The notes beneath the pieces were generated by a model. It made no database searches and was not told where the DNA came from. It was given only the letters and a program-made list of their open reading frames with translations. Positions 11,100 to 23,870 of a stretch of DNA of 64,000 nt are shown here, piece after piece (within the stretch, counting starts at the first letter, position 1; each line of letters opens with the position of its first letter). Position numbers and translations under genes: made by a program. Source of the DNA: Zasmidium citrigriseum (lineage: Eukaryota > Ascomycota > Dothideomycetes > Mycosphaerellales > Mycosphaerellaceae); NCBI GenBank assembly GCA_002786025.1, contig NHNW01000036.1:348651-412650 (forward strand). The letters are read 5' to 3'.

Positions 11100-11940
11100 C
11101 TAGTAGCGCTAGAACTAAGTAGTAGTATATAGGAACTATAAGCCTAAGCCTAAGCTATCTACTTATAAGGCTTATTTAACTAGTAGTAGAGTCTATACTT
11201 AGTCGACTAAGTAGTACCTACCTTCTTAGCGCTATCTCTCGAGTACTAGTAGTACTAGCTAGCGTAGTTAATATCGCTTCTACGCGACTTAGAAATATAT
11301 AAGGCGTAGGGACCTCCTTCGCGAGGCTCGCTAAGTCTACGATTAATATCTTAAATATTACTAGTATACGTCTATTTTAAAAGATTACTAGTAGAGTCGC
11401 CGCTAGTACTAGCCTTAAGCTTATTAATCTCCTTTTACTACTACTTATCTAATACGGATATAATACTACTAATTAGTAGCCTTATATACTAGATATTATT
11501 TATCTTCGTTAGACGACCTATCTTACTATTATTAATACTACGTCTAACCTTATATAGAGTCGACGAAGTAGGCTACGAGGAGAAGGGAGGAGGCGAGGGA
11601 GTATAGACTAAGGGAGGAGGTATCGATATTAGCGGGGTAGCGAGACTACTAGCGCTAAAAGAAGAGCTAAGAGGATAGAAACTAGAGTAGGGGTTAGTAG
11701 GTAGAGGTATAGAGAGCTTAGCTAGTAGAGCGAGGAAAGAGGAGGTAGCTAGACTAGAGGAGACGAATAGCGAGAAAGGCGAAAGCGGGTTATTATCGCT
11801 ATACTAGGTTAGTAATTATTAAGTATTAAACACTAGATAAGCTTACCTATTATCGTCGTTAAAGCTAAAGCTATCGTTAGCTAGCGGGGCGTTAGAGGCG
11901 GAATAGCTACTAATAGTATTAGAAATAAAGTTTTAAATTA
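11100..11940 (+). pseudogene. Possible low-complexity coding remnant
   Basis: A plus-strand frame is fairly free of non-RIP stops and encodes an Arg/Glu/Gly-rich, repetitive segment near 11,570-11,790. There is no domain I recognise, and base composition alone could produce this pattern. It may be non-coding. Confidence 0.2.
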
Positions 11941-12400
11941 AAGTAAGATAGCAGCGTACTAAGACGTAACTTTAGTAAGCTTCTTCGTAGTAGCCTAAAT
12001 AGCTACTAGTTTCTTAGCGGCTAGCTTCGTAGCGGCGACCTTCTTATCGGCTAGACGCTTAGCTAGATACTCTCTAGCTAACTTAAGGGCTTCGATAGTA
12101 GAGAGGAGGTAGGAGAAGCGGCGAAAGGTCGTACGTCTACGAGTAGTAGTAGTAGTAGTAAGACGCTTATTCTTCGTAGTAGCGTAAGCGGTAGCGGTTA
12201 TCTTCCTAGTAGGCGTATTAGTAGAGCTATAAGACTCTACGAATATATCGAATACGTATAGTACTTAGTCGCGGCCTACTATACGCGAATAGCTAAACTA
12301 TAGAGCTCTAGGCGTAATAGTACTATAGTTATTAGTATTAAACGCGCGGGCGGTAGCGTTAATTTCCTTCTATTTTAGAGTTAGCTTAATATTTATAGTA
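11940..12400 (-). pseudogene. RIP-degraded unknown gene, Ala/Lys-rich C-terminus
   Basis: The minus-strand frame reads a Thr-rich linker, a basic run and a long Ala/Lys helix (LAREYLAKRLADKKVAATK) at about 12,010-12,080. Only RIP-type stops interrupt it. The helix resembles the basic C-terminal tail of many fungal repeat-encoded proteins, but I cannot name the family. The upstream part (12,400-12,800) is not readable with confidence. Confidence 0.35.
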
Positions 12401-13791
12401 GTTAAGATAAAGTAGCGTACCGAGTAGATAGTAAAGCTAGTAGGTAAAGGCGTAATAGCAACGAAGAAGCTAGACGAGTAGAGAGAGCGGTTACGAGGGG
12501 ACGAGTAATAGGCGGTAGTAATCTAAGGAGCTATACTCGTAGCGTAGGAGGACGTTAATATAGTAGTATTATAGGCGGTTATAAGAAGGTATATAAGATA
12601 TTATTATAGGTAGTAAGAGGAAGAAGTTATTTACGTAGTAACGCGCTATAAGAGTAGCGCGGTAGCGAGCTTACTCTTATACGTTATCGCGACAACAATA
12701 AGGTAGGTACGCGTATTATTAAACAATTAGATTTAGCCGCCTTTAATACGTCTCTAACTTTACTTTCGTATCGCTTAATATTCTAAGAAGCTAGTACTAC
12801 GATAAGAAAGTAGAAGGGGCTTAGATAAGAAGGTCTCGAATACCCTATAGTCTTCTAATACTTCGCCTAGCCTTTATAAAGCAACGTAACGGTCTTAATA
12901 TCGTTTAGTAGCGGGGAGGAGCTATATATAACGGATCGTCGACTTTATAGACCCCTAAGTAGGTACAATAGTTTCTTATAGTAGGAAGATTTATAGGGTA
13001 AATAAACGTCTAGCGGCTCGCTTTTAGCTAAAGCGTGCTTTAGAAGCTCGAATTCTACGTATATAGCTCGTAGTAGTAATATTTCCTTTTAGCTTTACGT
13101 TAAAGTTAATAGATTAGAGTAGAGAGGAGGATTATCGATCGTTTAAGCGAGGCGTAGGGATATATACTATCGCTAATTATAATACTAGGGACAAGCCTAG
13201 CTCTAGGTTAGCCTATAGAGCTTACCCGGGAAACCTTATTATAACTCGTAGGCAATAATACTTTCTTAGAGCGGTATCTATATAGGGTACTATAGGCTAT
13301 ATTATACGTATATTTAGAGTATATATATTAATTCTTCTCTTTACTACTATAGATAACTATACCTCCCCTTCGCCGTCCTAGGCTAGTATACTCCTCCTAT
13401 ACTCTTCTAACTTATTTCTAACCTACTACGGTACGGGGAAAGTAGTTCGAACGTCGTCGTTAGGAATAGATAAGATATACCTTTATAGAGCTAATAGACT
13501 AATCTTATAGTAGGCTATTACGATATTAAGTTATATACTAGGGATTAAAGGCTAGAGTTAGCGTTACGATTAAGAGCGTTAAAGGAGGTAACGTTACCTA
13601 GGGGACCTACTATTCCGCTTTCCGCGTATACTATACGTACGTAACCTACTCGAGGTATTACTAGATATAATAAAGATAGTCGTTAAGCTTAGGAAGTAAG
13701 TATATTATCGATAGCTAACGTCTATTTTACGAGAGGATAGCGAAATCTTCGAGGTGTTAAACGCCTAGCTAGGCCTCTATTAAGATAGTCT

Positions 13792-13833
13792 TAGCGCGAT
13801 ATTTCTAGCGCGATATTTCTAGCGCGATATTTA
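13792..13833. repeat. Three tandem copies of a 14-bp unit
   Basis: TAGCGCGATATTTC occurs three times with an exact 14-bp period (starts 13,792, 13,806 and 13,820). No coding context is clear. Confidence 0.75.
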
Positions 13834-14399
13834 GATTAGTAGGCTTAGCCTAGCGGCTAAGGGCTCGCCTAGCCTATCTCGGTTTCGCGCTAAACTTAAT
13901 ATTAATATTACGTCCTTAATTAAGATTCCTTCTATAATAAGCCCTTCTACGAGGAATAATTGTTTCTAATTATACGTAGCTATACGAAGGTGTCTTCGAT
14001 TCGTAATCTTTAGTATTATATTAGGACCGTAAATTACTAAAATTATAGTACTAGTAGCTTCTCTTAACTAATTTATAGTACGTCGACTTAACCTATATTC
14101 TCTATTGTCCTCTTATCCTTACCTATAGCTAGATTCTACTATATAGCGAGATTTTAAGTTCTTATCGAAGTATTCTTAGTCTATTTAGAGTATAAATACT
14201 ATAACAAATTATTAACTTAACGCCTATATTGCTCGAGTTTAATTAAATAGAATTTATTATTAAAACCTCGTACTTCTCTCCTTCCGCGTAGTATAGGATC
14301 TAATCCTACTACGACTAGCCCTACTATAATAGAGGATTACCTCTAGGTATATAAGCCTTATACTTAACTTCGCTTAGTCTCCGCGAAAGCCTTTATTTA

Positions 14400-14960
14400 G
14401 GTCTCTATACTTCTTATCTACTACCTTAACTACCTTAAACGAATCTTTAGTGCCTTACTCTACCTAGATCGATAGAAGTTAGCGCCTTATCGTATTCTAT
14501 ACGACGTTAAAGTAGCTAGCGTAAATCTATAGTATAATTACTTATCTAGCCTTATTTATAGGGTTCCTACGGTTATACTCCTTAACTTGTCTTATTAACG
14601 ACTTAATTGCTAGGACGAGCCTATCGTACCTCTCTCGAGGGATCTCCCTATTAACGTTACTATACGTATATAAGATACTAGTAAAGTAGGGTCCTTCGTC
14701 GCTATCTATTAGCGGTACGAGTAAGGCGGTACCTAGGAGACTCTCGCCGTATTACCTACTATACTAACGAGCTTCCTTAAATATACCTAGTAAGCGTACC
14801 TTAATATACTTCGCGATACCTCTCGCCTAGGTAGCGCGTAGGGATACGTAGTAGACGATAATATAGTCGAGGATAATAGCTTTAAAGAGATCGCCTTTAC
14901 TATCGTCGATTTAGATAGTAGATAGTACTTAGAACGAGGATAACGCTATATACGAGTTAG
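14400..14960 (-). pseudogene. RIP-degraded macro-domain-like (ADP-ribose binding) fragment
   Basis: The minus-strand frame, read through RIP stops, resembles a macro domain of the kind that binds or hydrolyses ADP-ribose derivatives. In order it shows SKGDLFKAI (start of the fold), DYIIVYYVSLRA, ARGIAKYIK (the position of the usual GGGIA loop), LLGIFKEARQY, ESLLGTALLVPL, an ILYTYSN segment where a short strand normally precedes the second loop, an amphipathic helix (RYDRLVLAIKSLI) and a terminal IYASYFNV. The order and spacing fit the family. The loop Gly residues and other ligand contacts are partly lost. It could be a captured host gene or cargo of a mobile element; gene boundaries are unknown. 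Confidence 0.5.
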
Positions 14961-15639
14961 CTTTACGAAAATAAAGAATCGATAGTCGTACCTATTACGA
15001 CTACTCGTAGATAGTAAGTAAAATAGGCGGTTAATCTACGATACCGCTAATACGTTTTAGACCTACTTTAATAAAGACTAAATATATATATAGTAGTTTA
15101 TAATTAAGGTATTGTCGATAAAAAGTATCGCTAGTAGTATTATTAGGAGGAGGTAATCTAAAAATTAAGGAAGCTAGGCGCCGCTTTATACTCGAATTAA
15201 GTAGTTACGAGGTCTAGTATTACGCGATCTGTACCTTTCTTCGGAGGTAGATAGATACGTCGTACCTACCGTATCGTAGTATATATTAGGCTATATAACC
15301 TCTCGCGCCGTAATTAATACCTCCTTCTATCGTTTTAAACCTCTTCCGGATACCTCTACTAACCCTACGCCTTCTATCTACTCTACGTTAACTACTTATA
15401 TATAAGATTCCTTTAAAGAACTTACTAATCTCTATATAAGCCTAGAGTTAGCGTACGTTTCAATTTCCCGTCCTATCGTCGCTTACTAACTATCCGTTTA
15501 GAAACTTCTAAAGGTAAACTAAAGAAGCCTACTAAAACTATACTAATAATAGTAAGCCTTCTCGAAGAGGCTAGCGATCTCTTTATTACGGTAGAGGTCG
15601 CGGCGGCTATAGGTAACCGCCTATTAATTATCTACTCTT

Positions 15640-16140
15640 ATAACTATAAAGGAGAATAGGGCCTAGTAAAGGGAGGCAAAGATATAGCGTCGCAAATAAA
15701 GTAACGATACCCTAAGGCCTTCTAGTATTATCTAAACTTTATTAAGAGTAGTAATATATAGTACCTTAGCCGTAGCCTCCTTATTCTACTATAAGAAGGC
15801 GAAGACGAAGAAGTATTTATTAAGTATCTAATAGTATCTTAGAATCCAACCCCTAATAAGGCTAACGATATCTTATAACGAATAAGGGAGGCTATATAGG
15901 AGCTAATAAGCGAGGTAAAGGAATAGGATAGAGAAGAGGTTAAGGAGGCGTATATATATATAATTAATACTAGGGTATTTAAGGTACCTTAGGAAAAGAC
16001 GAGGGTAGAGCTTAAGAAACTCGACGTCTAAGACAATACGTTACGGAGGGTCTTTAGTTAGATATAGGTCTTAGTCCTCTAGAAGAAGTCTCGAGGAAGA
16101 GGTTTAAAGTAAATAGATACTCTAGCGACGTTAGGTAGTA
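15640..16140 (+). pseudogene. RIP-degraded unknown coding remnant, helical
   Basis: One plus-strand frame is interrupted only by TAA/TAG that could derive from RIP and encodes a Glu/Lys/Arg-rich, coiled-coil-like protein (NDILQRIREAIQELISEVKE). I do not recognise it. It may be the N-terminal part of a longer gene running toward 19,700, but continuity is not demonstrable. Confidence 0.3.
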
Positions 16141-17899
16141 GTATAGAATAGAAAGGATATACCTAGGGAGGTATAATACTTACTACTTCGAGAACGAGGC
16201 GATATTAGCGGATATATTAAAATATAAGACCTAACTTTACTACGGCTCGTTTATTATATCTACGGCGTTCCCCTTCTATATACTTATCGTAGATCTCGAA
16301 ACTCTCGTCTTGCCTTAATAATAGTTCCTTAGCGGACTAATAGCGCTCGGAATTATTAGCGGCGGCTCGCTAGTCTAGGTCCTATAATAAGCGTTCTTCG
16401 GTCGTTACGATACGGCTATTAATACATAATTATCGTAAAGCTCGAGCCTAGCCTAGCGTCTTCTACGTACCTAGTACTACTACGAATAATAGTCTACTAT
16501 TACGTACGAGTTAAGTCCTCGTATCGATTATTAGCTAAGAATATTAATATAGACGATCGGCCGAATTATATAATTATCGTAAAGGACCCCTAGCGAAAGG
16601 AACTAGTTAGAGTAGGTCGTGCTATAGTCGTAAATTAATTATACTACGATTACTAATCCTCGCGAGCTTATTTACGACTCGGCTACGTCTAGAGCCGTAT
16701 ACGTCTACTACCTATAGTTTACTACGAGTTATATACTATAGGTATATACTTCGAACCTATATAAACGCTATACTACTCCTAGTTCGCACTACTACGATCT
16801 CGTATAAAGTAGTAGTCGCCTATATCGAGTCTAGTATAGTCTTACTCTCTCCTTAAATTATTAAGATAGTTACTTATATTAGACTTTTCTTAGTACTATA
16901 AGTAAGTATATCGATAAATCGAGGAGGCTAGTAGAACTCTACCTCCTTTCTCGAATACTTAAGTCTAGCCGCGCTCTCTTAATCTTAGCGCCTACCTCCT
17001 TTATCCCTAACTATATTTATTAATCTCCGTCTTCTTACCCTATTATACGATACCTAATAAGTATTAGCCTATTACTATTTACCCTTATCCTAAGATATAT
17101 TATTATTACTACCCGTAGGATTATCTACTAGACAATACTAACTACTATAGTAACTATAAGAAGGAGCTTAAAAGACCTAACTAAGCTACGTAGGGCGTAC
17201 TAGTAGTAATAGGAGCACTAATTCCCGCGTCCTCGATAGTTACTACTCTAGATATAATAGATCGTATATATTATAATATAAGTCCTAGTTATACTAGCCC
17301 GCTCTATTCTACACCCTCTCGAAAGGGTATAGTACTCTACGTAAAGAAGTCTTAAGAGAGAATCTATTCTAAGTTCTAGTTAGTAGTAAATACTAGCGTT
17401 AATCTAATCTACCTAGACGTTTAGGAGGTACTAAAAGCTAAACCGCGCTATAGCGACGAAGACAAAGATATCGTATTATATATAGAGATATACGAGGTAA
17501 TAGTAACGACGGACGATACGTATAGTACTAATAGGTAGTACTAGAGTAAGAAACGGTAGCCTAAGGCTAAGACGTACTTATAAGTATTAAAGATACCCCT
17601 TAAAGACTTCTTCGAAATTACCCTAGACTCCTACTAATATAGATACGATACGGAAGAGTAGATTATTAACATGTTTACTAAGAATAATAGTAATCTAGCC
17701 TACTAGATAGAGATATAGCTACGATATACTCTCTATATTACGAAAAGGAGGCCTACGCCTCCCTAGCTACTAGAACGAGTTACGCCTCCCTTCGCCTAGT
17801 ATAATAAAAAGCAGTTAGACCGCTAGCTTATAGAAAGATAAACTAGCGATCCACCTATTAATAGTATACTTAAGAAGAAGACTATTTTCAAACTATTTA

Positions 17900-19700
17900 T
17901 CGTTATAGATATTAACGATAACGCGGAGCTAAATAGTATTCGTTTATTCGGCCCACCTACTATCGTTTCGCGTCCTAGTATACTATAACTTCCTCTCCCC
18001 TTATAACGTTAAGGCTAGCTATCTAGCTCTCTAGGCGTATCTAGCCGCCTATAGAGTCCTCGAAATAACGAGTACGTAGGTATAAGATCCGACAAGAAGT
18101 TAGCGATACTAATCTACGATAATATAGGCAACTATATCGATAAGGAGTATTTCTAGGCTATTATAGACGATATTGTTTACGGGCGTTATCCTTCCTATAC
18201 GGTTAACCCCGCGGTTTATTATTTATTACTAATAGGCGCTCGAGGTAATACGAACGTAATCGATAATAACTTAGATTTAGATAAGCTCTTCGATATACTA
18301 TCCTTCGCTAAGGCGCTAGTTAGAATATAGCTCTCTCGTTAGTAGTAGAAGAGCCTAGTACTTAATCGTATAGTACCGACCTTATCTTATCTATCGTCCT
18401 CTATACTATCTATTATACAAGAGGTTTAGGCTCCTCGTACTTAGATAGAGGCTAGCTTAATAAGCAATTTAGATAGAGAGAGCGTACTTAATAAGTACTA
18501 TATATATCTAAAGAAGTTATATAATAACTAGTCTAGACTAGGCGATTATATAACTCTAACCTACGAGTACTACTTCGATATATATAATAATTGTCTCGAG
18601 TAGTACTAAGTATACTAACAAATAGCCTAGTATCCTCTCTATAGAACGCCCTTATTAAAGGAACGTAAGAGACGTACCCCTACTAGTAGGCGTCCTATAC
18701 TAAGAGGAAGTATATCGACTTCTACGCCTCCCTAGTACTCGATAGCGATAGTATTCGCCTTAGCGGCTCTATCGTTACTAAGCTATAGGCGCGGACGGAT
18801 CCTAACTATAGGGCTAGATCTCTAGCACTCTTAATAGGACTTACCTTTAGCGGCTAGGCCTTAGGCGACTTCGCTATTATCTACTACTACTACCTAGGCG
18901 CTAGATTTAATTACTCGTCTAAGTACTACTACTAGCTTTAGTACTCCTACTCGTAGGTCCTAGTAACTACGCTAGCTTTCTAAGAATTAGACCTCGATAA
19001 CTTCGCCTCTAGCCGCTTCGTCTTCCTCTTAGGCTATAGGTAAGCCTCGATAATTAGTAGAATTAGCCCGTTTCTAACCCTTAACTCCTACCTAGTAACC
19101 GATCTAGCTACGCTTCGAGCCCGTATAATTACTATCCCTAGCTATATCTAGTACGTAAGACTCGTATTTAATAAGCGAAGACCTACTTATAAAGGCGTTA
19201 GAAGACGAGACTATACGTAATATACTCTCCTTAATAAACGCCCTTTACCTACTAGGGGGTACGAATTATAGATAGTAACGGGAGTAGCGCGCGTTTAACG
19301 ATCCTAGGTATATAGAGCGGGTTCTTACTTAGAGGCGAGCTAAGAGGGGTAGAGGCGGACGGCTAAGGGGTACTAGTACGAATAGTCGTCCCTATACTAG
19401 GCTAAATACTAAAGTATCCTTATTAGTACCTTCGTCTTTAGAGACGGCGGCGGTTAATTAAGAGAACTTAGTAGGGTTAGCCCTAGATTTGCGAGCTTAG
19501 TAGCCCTCTTAGGTAGAGGGCGATAATACTACCCCTACTCCGAATATTCTATCTTAGGAGGGTATATAGCTTCGTAGTAGTAAGGTACTTAGGAGTAAGC
19601 GTTAATAGGGCGAGTAGAGAGCGTCGCGTAGGAACGATTTCTAGTAGTTAGCGTTTTAGCAAATCGTTATTATATATACTTATTTATATCTATATCGATA
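17900..19700 (+). pseudogene. RIP-degraded unknown gene, helical then Arg/Gln-rich
   Basis: A plus-strand frame reads coherently through RIP stops. A folded-looking part near 18,240-18,620 (DKLFDILSFAKALVRIQ, YYIYLKKLYNN) is followed by a low-complexity Ser/Thr/Pro/Gln region and, near 19,300-19,380, a basic patch (RRARRGRGGRLRG). The layout of helical domain, linker and RG-rich basic patch is gag-like or nucleic-acid-binding-like, but that is inference. I found no catalytic motif. Confidence 0.3.
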
Positions 19701-19794
19701 AAATCTAGTTCCTACTTAAGGCGTATCGTTAATAGATAGTAGCTCGTACTACTCTAAATAAGTATTCTAACTTTAAAGTCCCCCGGAACGGTAA

Positions 19795-19826
19795 CGTATA
19801 CTACTATAAGAAAGTATACTAATATT
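19795..19826. repeat. Copy of the ACTAYGATAAGAAAGTA motif
   Basis: GTATACTACTATAAGAAAGTATACT lies just left of the integrase-core transposase remnant. Related copies occur at about 9,500-9,530 (twice), 12,795-12,815 and 21,612-21,655 (twice). See findings. Confidence 0.5.
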
Positions 19827-19999
19827 AACGTTCGTACTAAAACGCATTATTAATTAAAGGGACCTATAGACCTAATTATAGTCGTTTATTTACCTCTATA
19901 AAGATTTGCTTTACCTAATCGCGTAGCTATCCTTCCTCGCTATCTCGGCCTTTTAGAAACTCTCGTAGTACACCTCCGTTTATCTCGAATATATTTAAC

Positions 20000-21560
20000 C
20001 TCTCCCTTAATACGTAATATACCTATATATAGAGCTATATAGCTAAGCCGTTTCGACTAGGCTCTATACTATAAAAACTAGTTAGAAACCTAAGCTCTTA
20101 TAGTATACCCTCGTAGACTTATAGAGTATCGTTAGGTAGGTATAAATTAAAGTCTACGCTATATTAGCTAGTAGACGAAATAGCTTAGATATATACGTAC
20201 TAAATAGTTCTATCTTAGCTCGTATTCGCTAGAATACTAGACTCTCTAGATTAACTAGATTACTATAGTTAGGAATATCTTTATCCTAGTAGTAGAGGCC
20301 TTTAGGGTAGCTATAGATATACGTTTTAGCTAGTAGATTATATCGAGTATTATAATAATTCCAAGCCTCTACGAACGATTTTACTACGTAGCGTAGAATA
20401 GGTATATAAATCGCGAGGAAGGCGATATAGTTAGCTCGCTAGAACGGATCGTATCTACTATTATCTAGTATACAGGCGAATATATCTCTCTATTAATTTA
20501 GTACCGTCTTCGCGAGCTCGCTATTCTAGTATTCTATAGTATTATTCCCCTTACTCGTCGTATATATAAAATAGTCGCGAAAGTTAAGTAGTCTTCCTTC
20601 GAAGTCCTCGCGGAGTTCGTAGTAAGCGTCTACTATTATCGGGGTCTTAACGCTATAATCTAATCGAAGGTATCTTAGCTAGTACCCTAAATAAGCAATC
20701 GTAGTCTAATATTAGTTTAACGTCGATAACTAGGTCTTCGTAATATTACCTATATAGGCCTAGATAATTAATCTTATATAGATATCGATATAGATATATA
20801 TCTAGAACCCGAAGAGTTCTCCCTTATAGTATATATCTATAGACTAGATCTCGTTCTTTCTATAGGCCCGAGGACAATAAGGATAAGGGCGTTTGTAAGG
20901 CTAGAGGAGATAACGACGGATAAACGGAGTTACGTAGATACTTCGCGCGATACGGTAGATACGATATCTAAAGTAAGATTAGTAGGTCGTCTCCTACGAG
21001 GTATAAGCGTTAGACTTATATCCTAATATATTCGTATCTTATTCGAATAAATTTCGTAATTCCCTAATAGCCGCTATCGAACTTCTAACCTAAAGTAATA
21101 AGATCGCGTATTACCTTACGTATCTTAGCCTCTACTTCCTTAACTAGTTTAGGATCTAGGCGTTAATACATACCTAGCGCCTTCTAGAGTTCCTAGTATT
21201 AGTAGAGCGTAAGGTGGAATCCTGCTATCTAGAGAGCTTTTACGCTCCTTAGGTTACTAAATAAATACTAGTAAAAGAGGAAACGTATAGTATTATATAG
21301 CTAATCTTTATACTCTTTATTAACGTTTAGTAGTTCGTTCTAGAAATAGTGTCCCTAGAGTCGTATTCGCCGTCGTAGCGTACGCTCTTCTATATCGAGC
21401 TCGTACTTAAGGAGAAGTCGTCTCCTAATCTAGGTATACTCTCGTAGCCTCTTAATATATACGAGATATTCGATATATAGGCGAAAGGGGTTAATATTAA
21501 CATACTAGCCTCGTAGTATTATACGGGCGTATACTTGTAATATAAAATAGGCGAGTATAT
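20000..21560 (-). pseudogene. RIP-degraded integrase-core (DDE) transposase
   Basis: On the minus strand the frame resembles the fungal family annotated as integrase core domain protein, a DDE transposase group. The N-terminal half (21,540-20,950) has a helical region with LGDDFSLKYELDIEERTL and an HTH-like stretch. The core near 20,880-20,380 shows GELFGFQIYIYIDIYIRLII, IGNITKTQLSTL, LGYQLRYLRLDY (second Asp) and NNTIEYQNSEL (Glu of the triad), then YIAFLAIYIPILRYVVKSFV and EAWNYYNTR. Trp and Gln positions have become TAG/TAA, as expected for RIP. Spacing of the acidic residues is plausible for a DDE core. The end is uncertain. Flanking copies of a TACGATAAGAAAGTA-type motif may mark the element's ends. 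Confidence 0.65.
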
Positions 21561-21972
21561 AGGGTAGAAAGTAAAGGTTCATAGCTAGTACGTAGGCTAA
21601 GCTTTAGTACTAGCGTACTATAAGAAAGTCTACGAGTATTGCTACTTACGATAAGAAACTACCTCGGATTACTCGTTCTAGACTAATAAAAATCGGGCTT
21701 ACGCGTTACGGCTAATAACATTACTCTTTCGATAGTCTACTATCCTCTTTACGTCGAGATTTTTATATATATCGCCTAAAAGTACTATAATAACTTTACT
21801 TTACGCGGCGACCGTCCTTATTCTAATACGTTATATCTACTACGAGACCCGGCTCGATACGATACCCTATAGTAACGTTAGTAATAGAGCACTTAATATT
21901 AACGGCTACTACTATACTAAGACGACGATTAAGAAGGAGAGCGAAAAGACGAACGTAGATAGAAATCTAATC

Positions 21973-22470
21973 GCGATAGCGAGGTTAGCTTTAACTAGGG
22001 GGGAAATTAGGCACTAGCGTTAGAAAGAGTATCTCGAGGAGTTTTAGGGGTAATAAAAAAGTAGATGAAGTTTACCCTAGTATCTTAAGAAAATTATATA
22101 TAAAGGCTAAGAGCGTTATAACCCCCTTACTTCGGGCGGCGATAGTAAGGTTAGCTTTAACCGGGGGGGAAATTAGAGACTAGCGTTAGAAAGAGCATTT
22201 CGAGGAGTCTAAGGAGTAATCGAATAGTAGATAAAGTTTACCCTAGTATCTTAAGAAAATTATATATAAAGGCTAAGAGCGTTATAACCCCCTTACTTCG
22301 GGTAGCGATAGTAAGGTTAGCTTTAACTAGGGGGGAAATTAGAGACTAGCGTTAGAAAGAGTATTTCGAGGAGTCTAAGGAGTAATCGAATAGTAGATAA
22401 AGTTTACCCTAGTATCTCGAGAAAATTATATATAAAGGCGTAGAGCATTATAAGCTACTTACTTTAGGTA
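21973..22470. repeat. Three tandem copies of a 166-bp unit
   Basis: Starts at 21,973, 22,139 and 22,305 with an exact 166-bp period. Each unit holds GCGATAGYRAGGTTAGCTTT, a run of G (AGGGGGGAAATTAG), TTTACCCTAGTATCT and AAAATTATATATAAAGGC, then ACCCCCTTACTT. Copies differ mainly by C/T and G/A changes. The third copy decays at its end. The G-run and C-run within each unit could pair. It sits between the integrase-core remnant and the LTR element. Confidence 0.85.
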
Positions 22471-22555
22471 GTAATAGTAAAGACAATAGTACCTATTTAG
22501 CCCTTATTCTAGTCTCGTAGGCACTATAAACGGATAAGAGCGAATCGAAAGCCTT

Positions 22556-22625
22556 ATAGTTATATACTTAGCGCGACGCGAACCTCTAGCCTAGCTAAAT
22601 ATATACTTAGCGCGAATCGAACTTT
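22556..22625. repeat. Paired TATATACTTAGCGCGA repeats
   Basis: TATATACTTAGCGCGA occurs twice, about 40-45 bp apart, with CCTCTAGCCTAGCTAAA between. The same paired arrangement recurs at about 23,876-23,940 and 24,030-24,095. The first two pairs bracket the left long repeat of the Gypsy element. Confidence 0.75.
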
Positions 22626-22631
22626 TAGTCT

Positions 22632-23870
22632 ATTTTATACCTAAGCCCCTATATCTTCGACACCTCTACGCTTTCTAAGCCTTTTCTTCTTTAATAGCGG
22701 TAAGAAGCGTAAGACGAAACTCGGACGAGGCTACCGTCTAATACCTTATCTACTAGTATAGGTACCGCCCTTAATAAGAGCTAATATAGCTAGCGTATAT
22801 ACTATTCGACTCGCGTAGTTACTAGGAGTTAAATAGTAGCATTTTTAACGTTAATAATAGCTATTTAGGGCTCTATACGCTATAGCTCCGCCTAACGGTA
22901 TTCTTAGCCTAGCTAGGCTTTCGTAGCCTTACTTAGAATATTAAAGACTTCTTGCTATTTCTCTTTAGTCGAAGAATAGAAGGAAGTAAGGAGGGGTATC
23001 TTATATACCCTCGCGGCTACGGAGTAACCCGTACGTAGTCTAAGCTTCTAATAGCCTATATCTTTAGTAAATTAATAGTCTAACTCTATCCGCTAATACT
23101 AGGGAATTACCTTAAAGTAGCTAACGCTACTACGTCCGTACGCGTATACTCGACTTATACTAGCCTTAGCCCTAAATACCCTTATAAGCGCTTAGTTCTA
23201 CTACCGCTAAACGCGGGATTATTCTACGAGCTTAATAGTACCCTTTTTAACGATATACCTACGCGTACTAGGCTCGTATATAGTAGCGTACAAGTATAGA
23301 AAGTACGGACCTCTAGCTAGCTAGCGCTCGCCCTCCTTAGTAGTAGCCTTCTTCGCTAGCTTCTTCTTCTTCTTCGTTATAAGAAGTAGAAGATTAAGAA
23401 GGAGTATACTATACTAGCTACTTAGTACTAGCGTACGCTAGACTCCGTAACTACCTCCGCCTCGAAAGTAACGATACGCGTAAGATCTTAATACTATCTA
23501 ATCCGTATAAGAACCCTTAATACGACGGTAATCTTTTCAACGCCTTACGATTACTTTTAAGGCCCTCGAAGCTCTTATCTTACGTATAGACTAGCGCTAC
23601 TAGCGCTATTATCTTCCGCTACCTCTTATAGGCGCTTAACCTTCTTAAATCTCCTAGGTTGTCGAAGAAGAGCGTTAAAAGCTCCTTTAGAAAGTGTTTT
23701 ATTTACTTACTAGCCGCTAAGCTAAGCCCTAATCGATCTAGGAACTCTCGCGCGTACTACGCGAAGATTTATACCTACTACGGGTATATCTTTCTACGCC
23801 CTACTTATAATATAACTACCTAACTAATACTCTAATACTAACTACGCGGCCTTATTATCCCTAAGGCTAA
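22632..23870 (+). repeat. Left long direct repeat (probable 5' LTR)
   Basis: It shares long blocks with the right repeat: CCCTATATCTTCGACACC..ACGCTTTCTAAG near its start, TTCGACTCGCGTAGTTACTA, GAGTTAAATAGTAGCATTTT, GGAGTAACCCGTACGTAG, and CTCTAATACTAACTACGCGG near its end. Differences are mostly transitions. It lacks about 120 bp that the right copy has near 35,460-35,590. Confidence 0.75.

Noticed and set aside
21973..22470. CRISPR array
   Set aside because: Three contiguous 166-bp units without spacers in a eukaryotic repeat zone.
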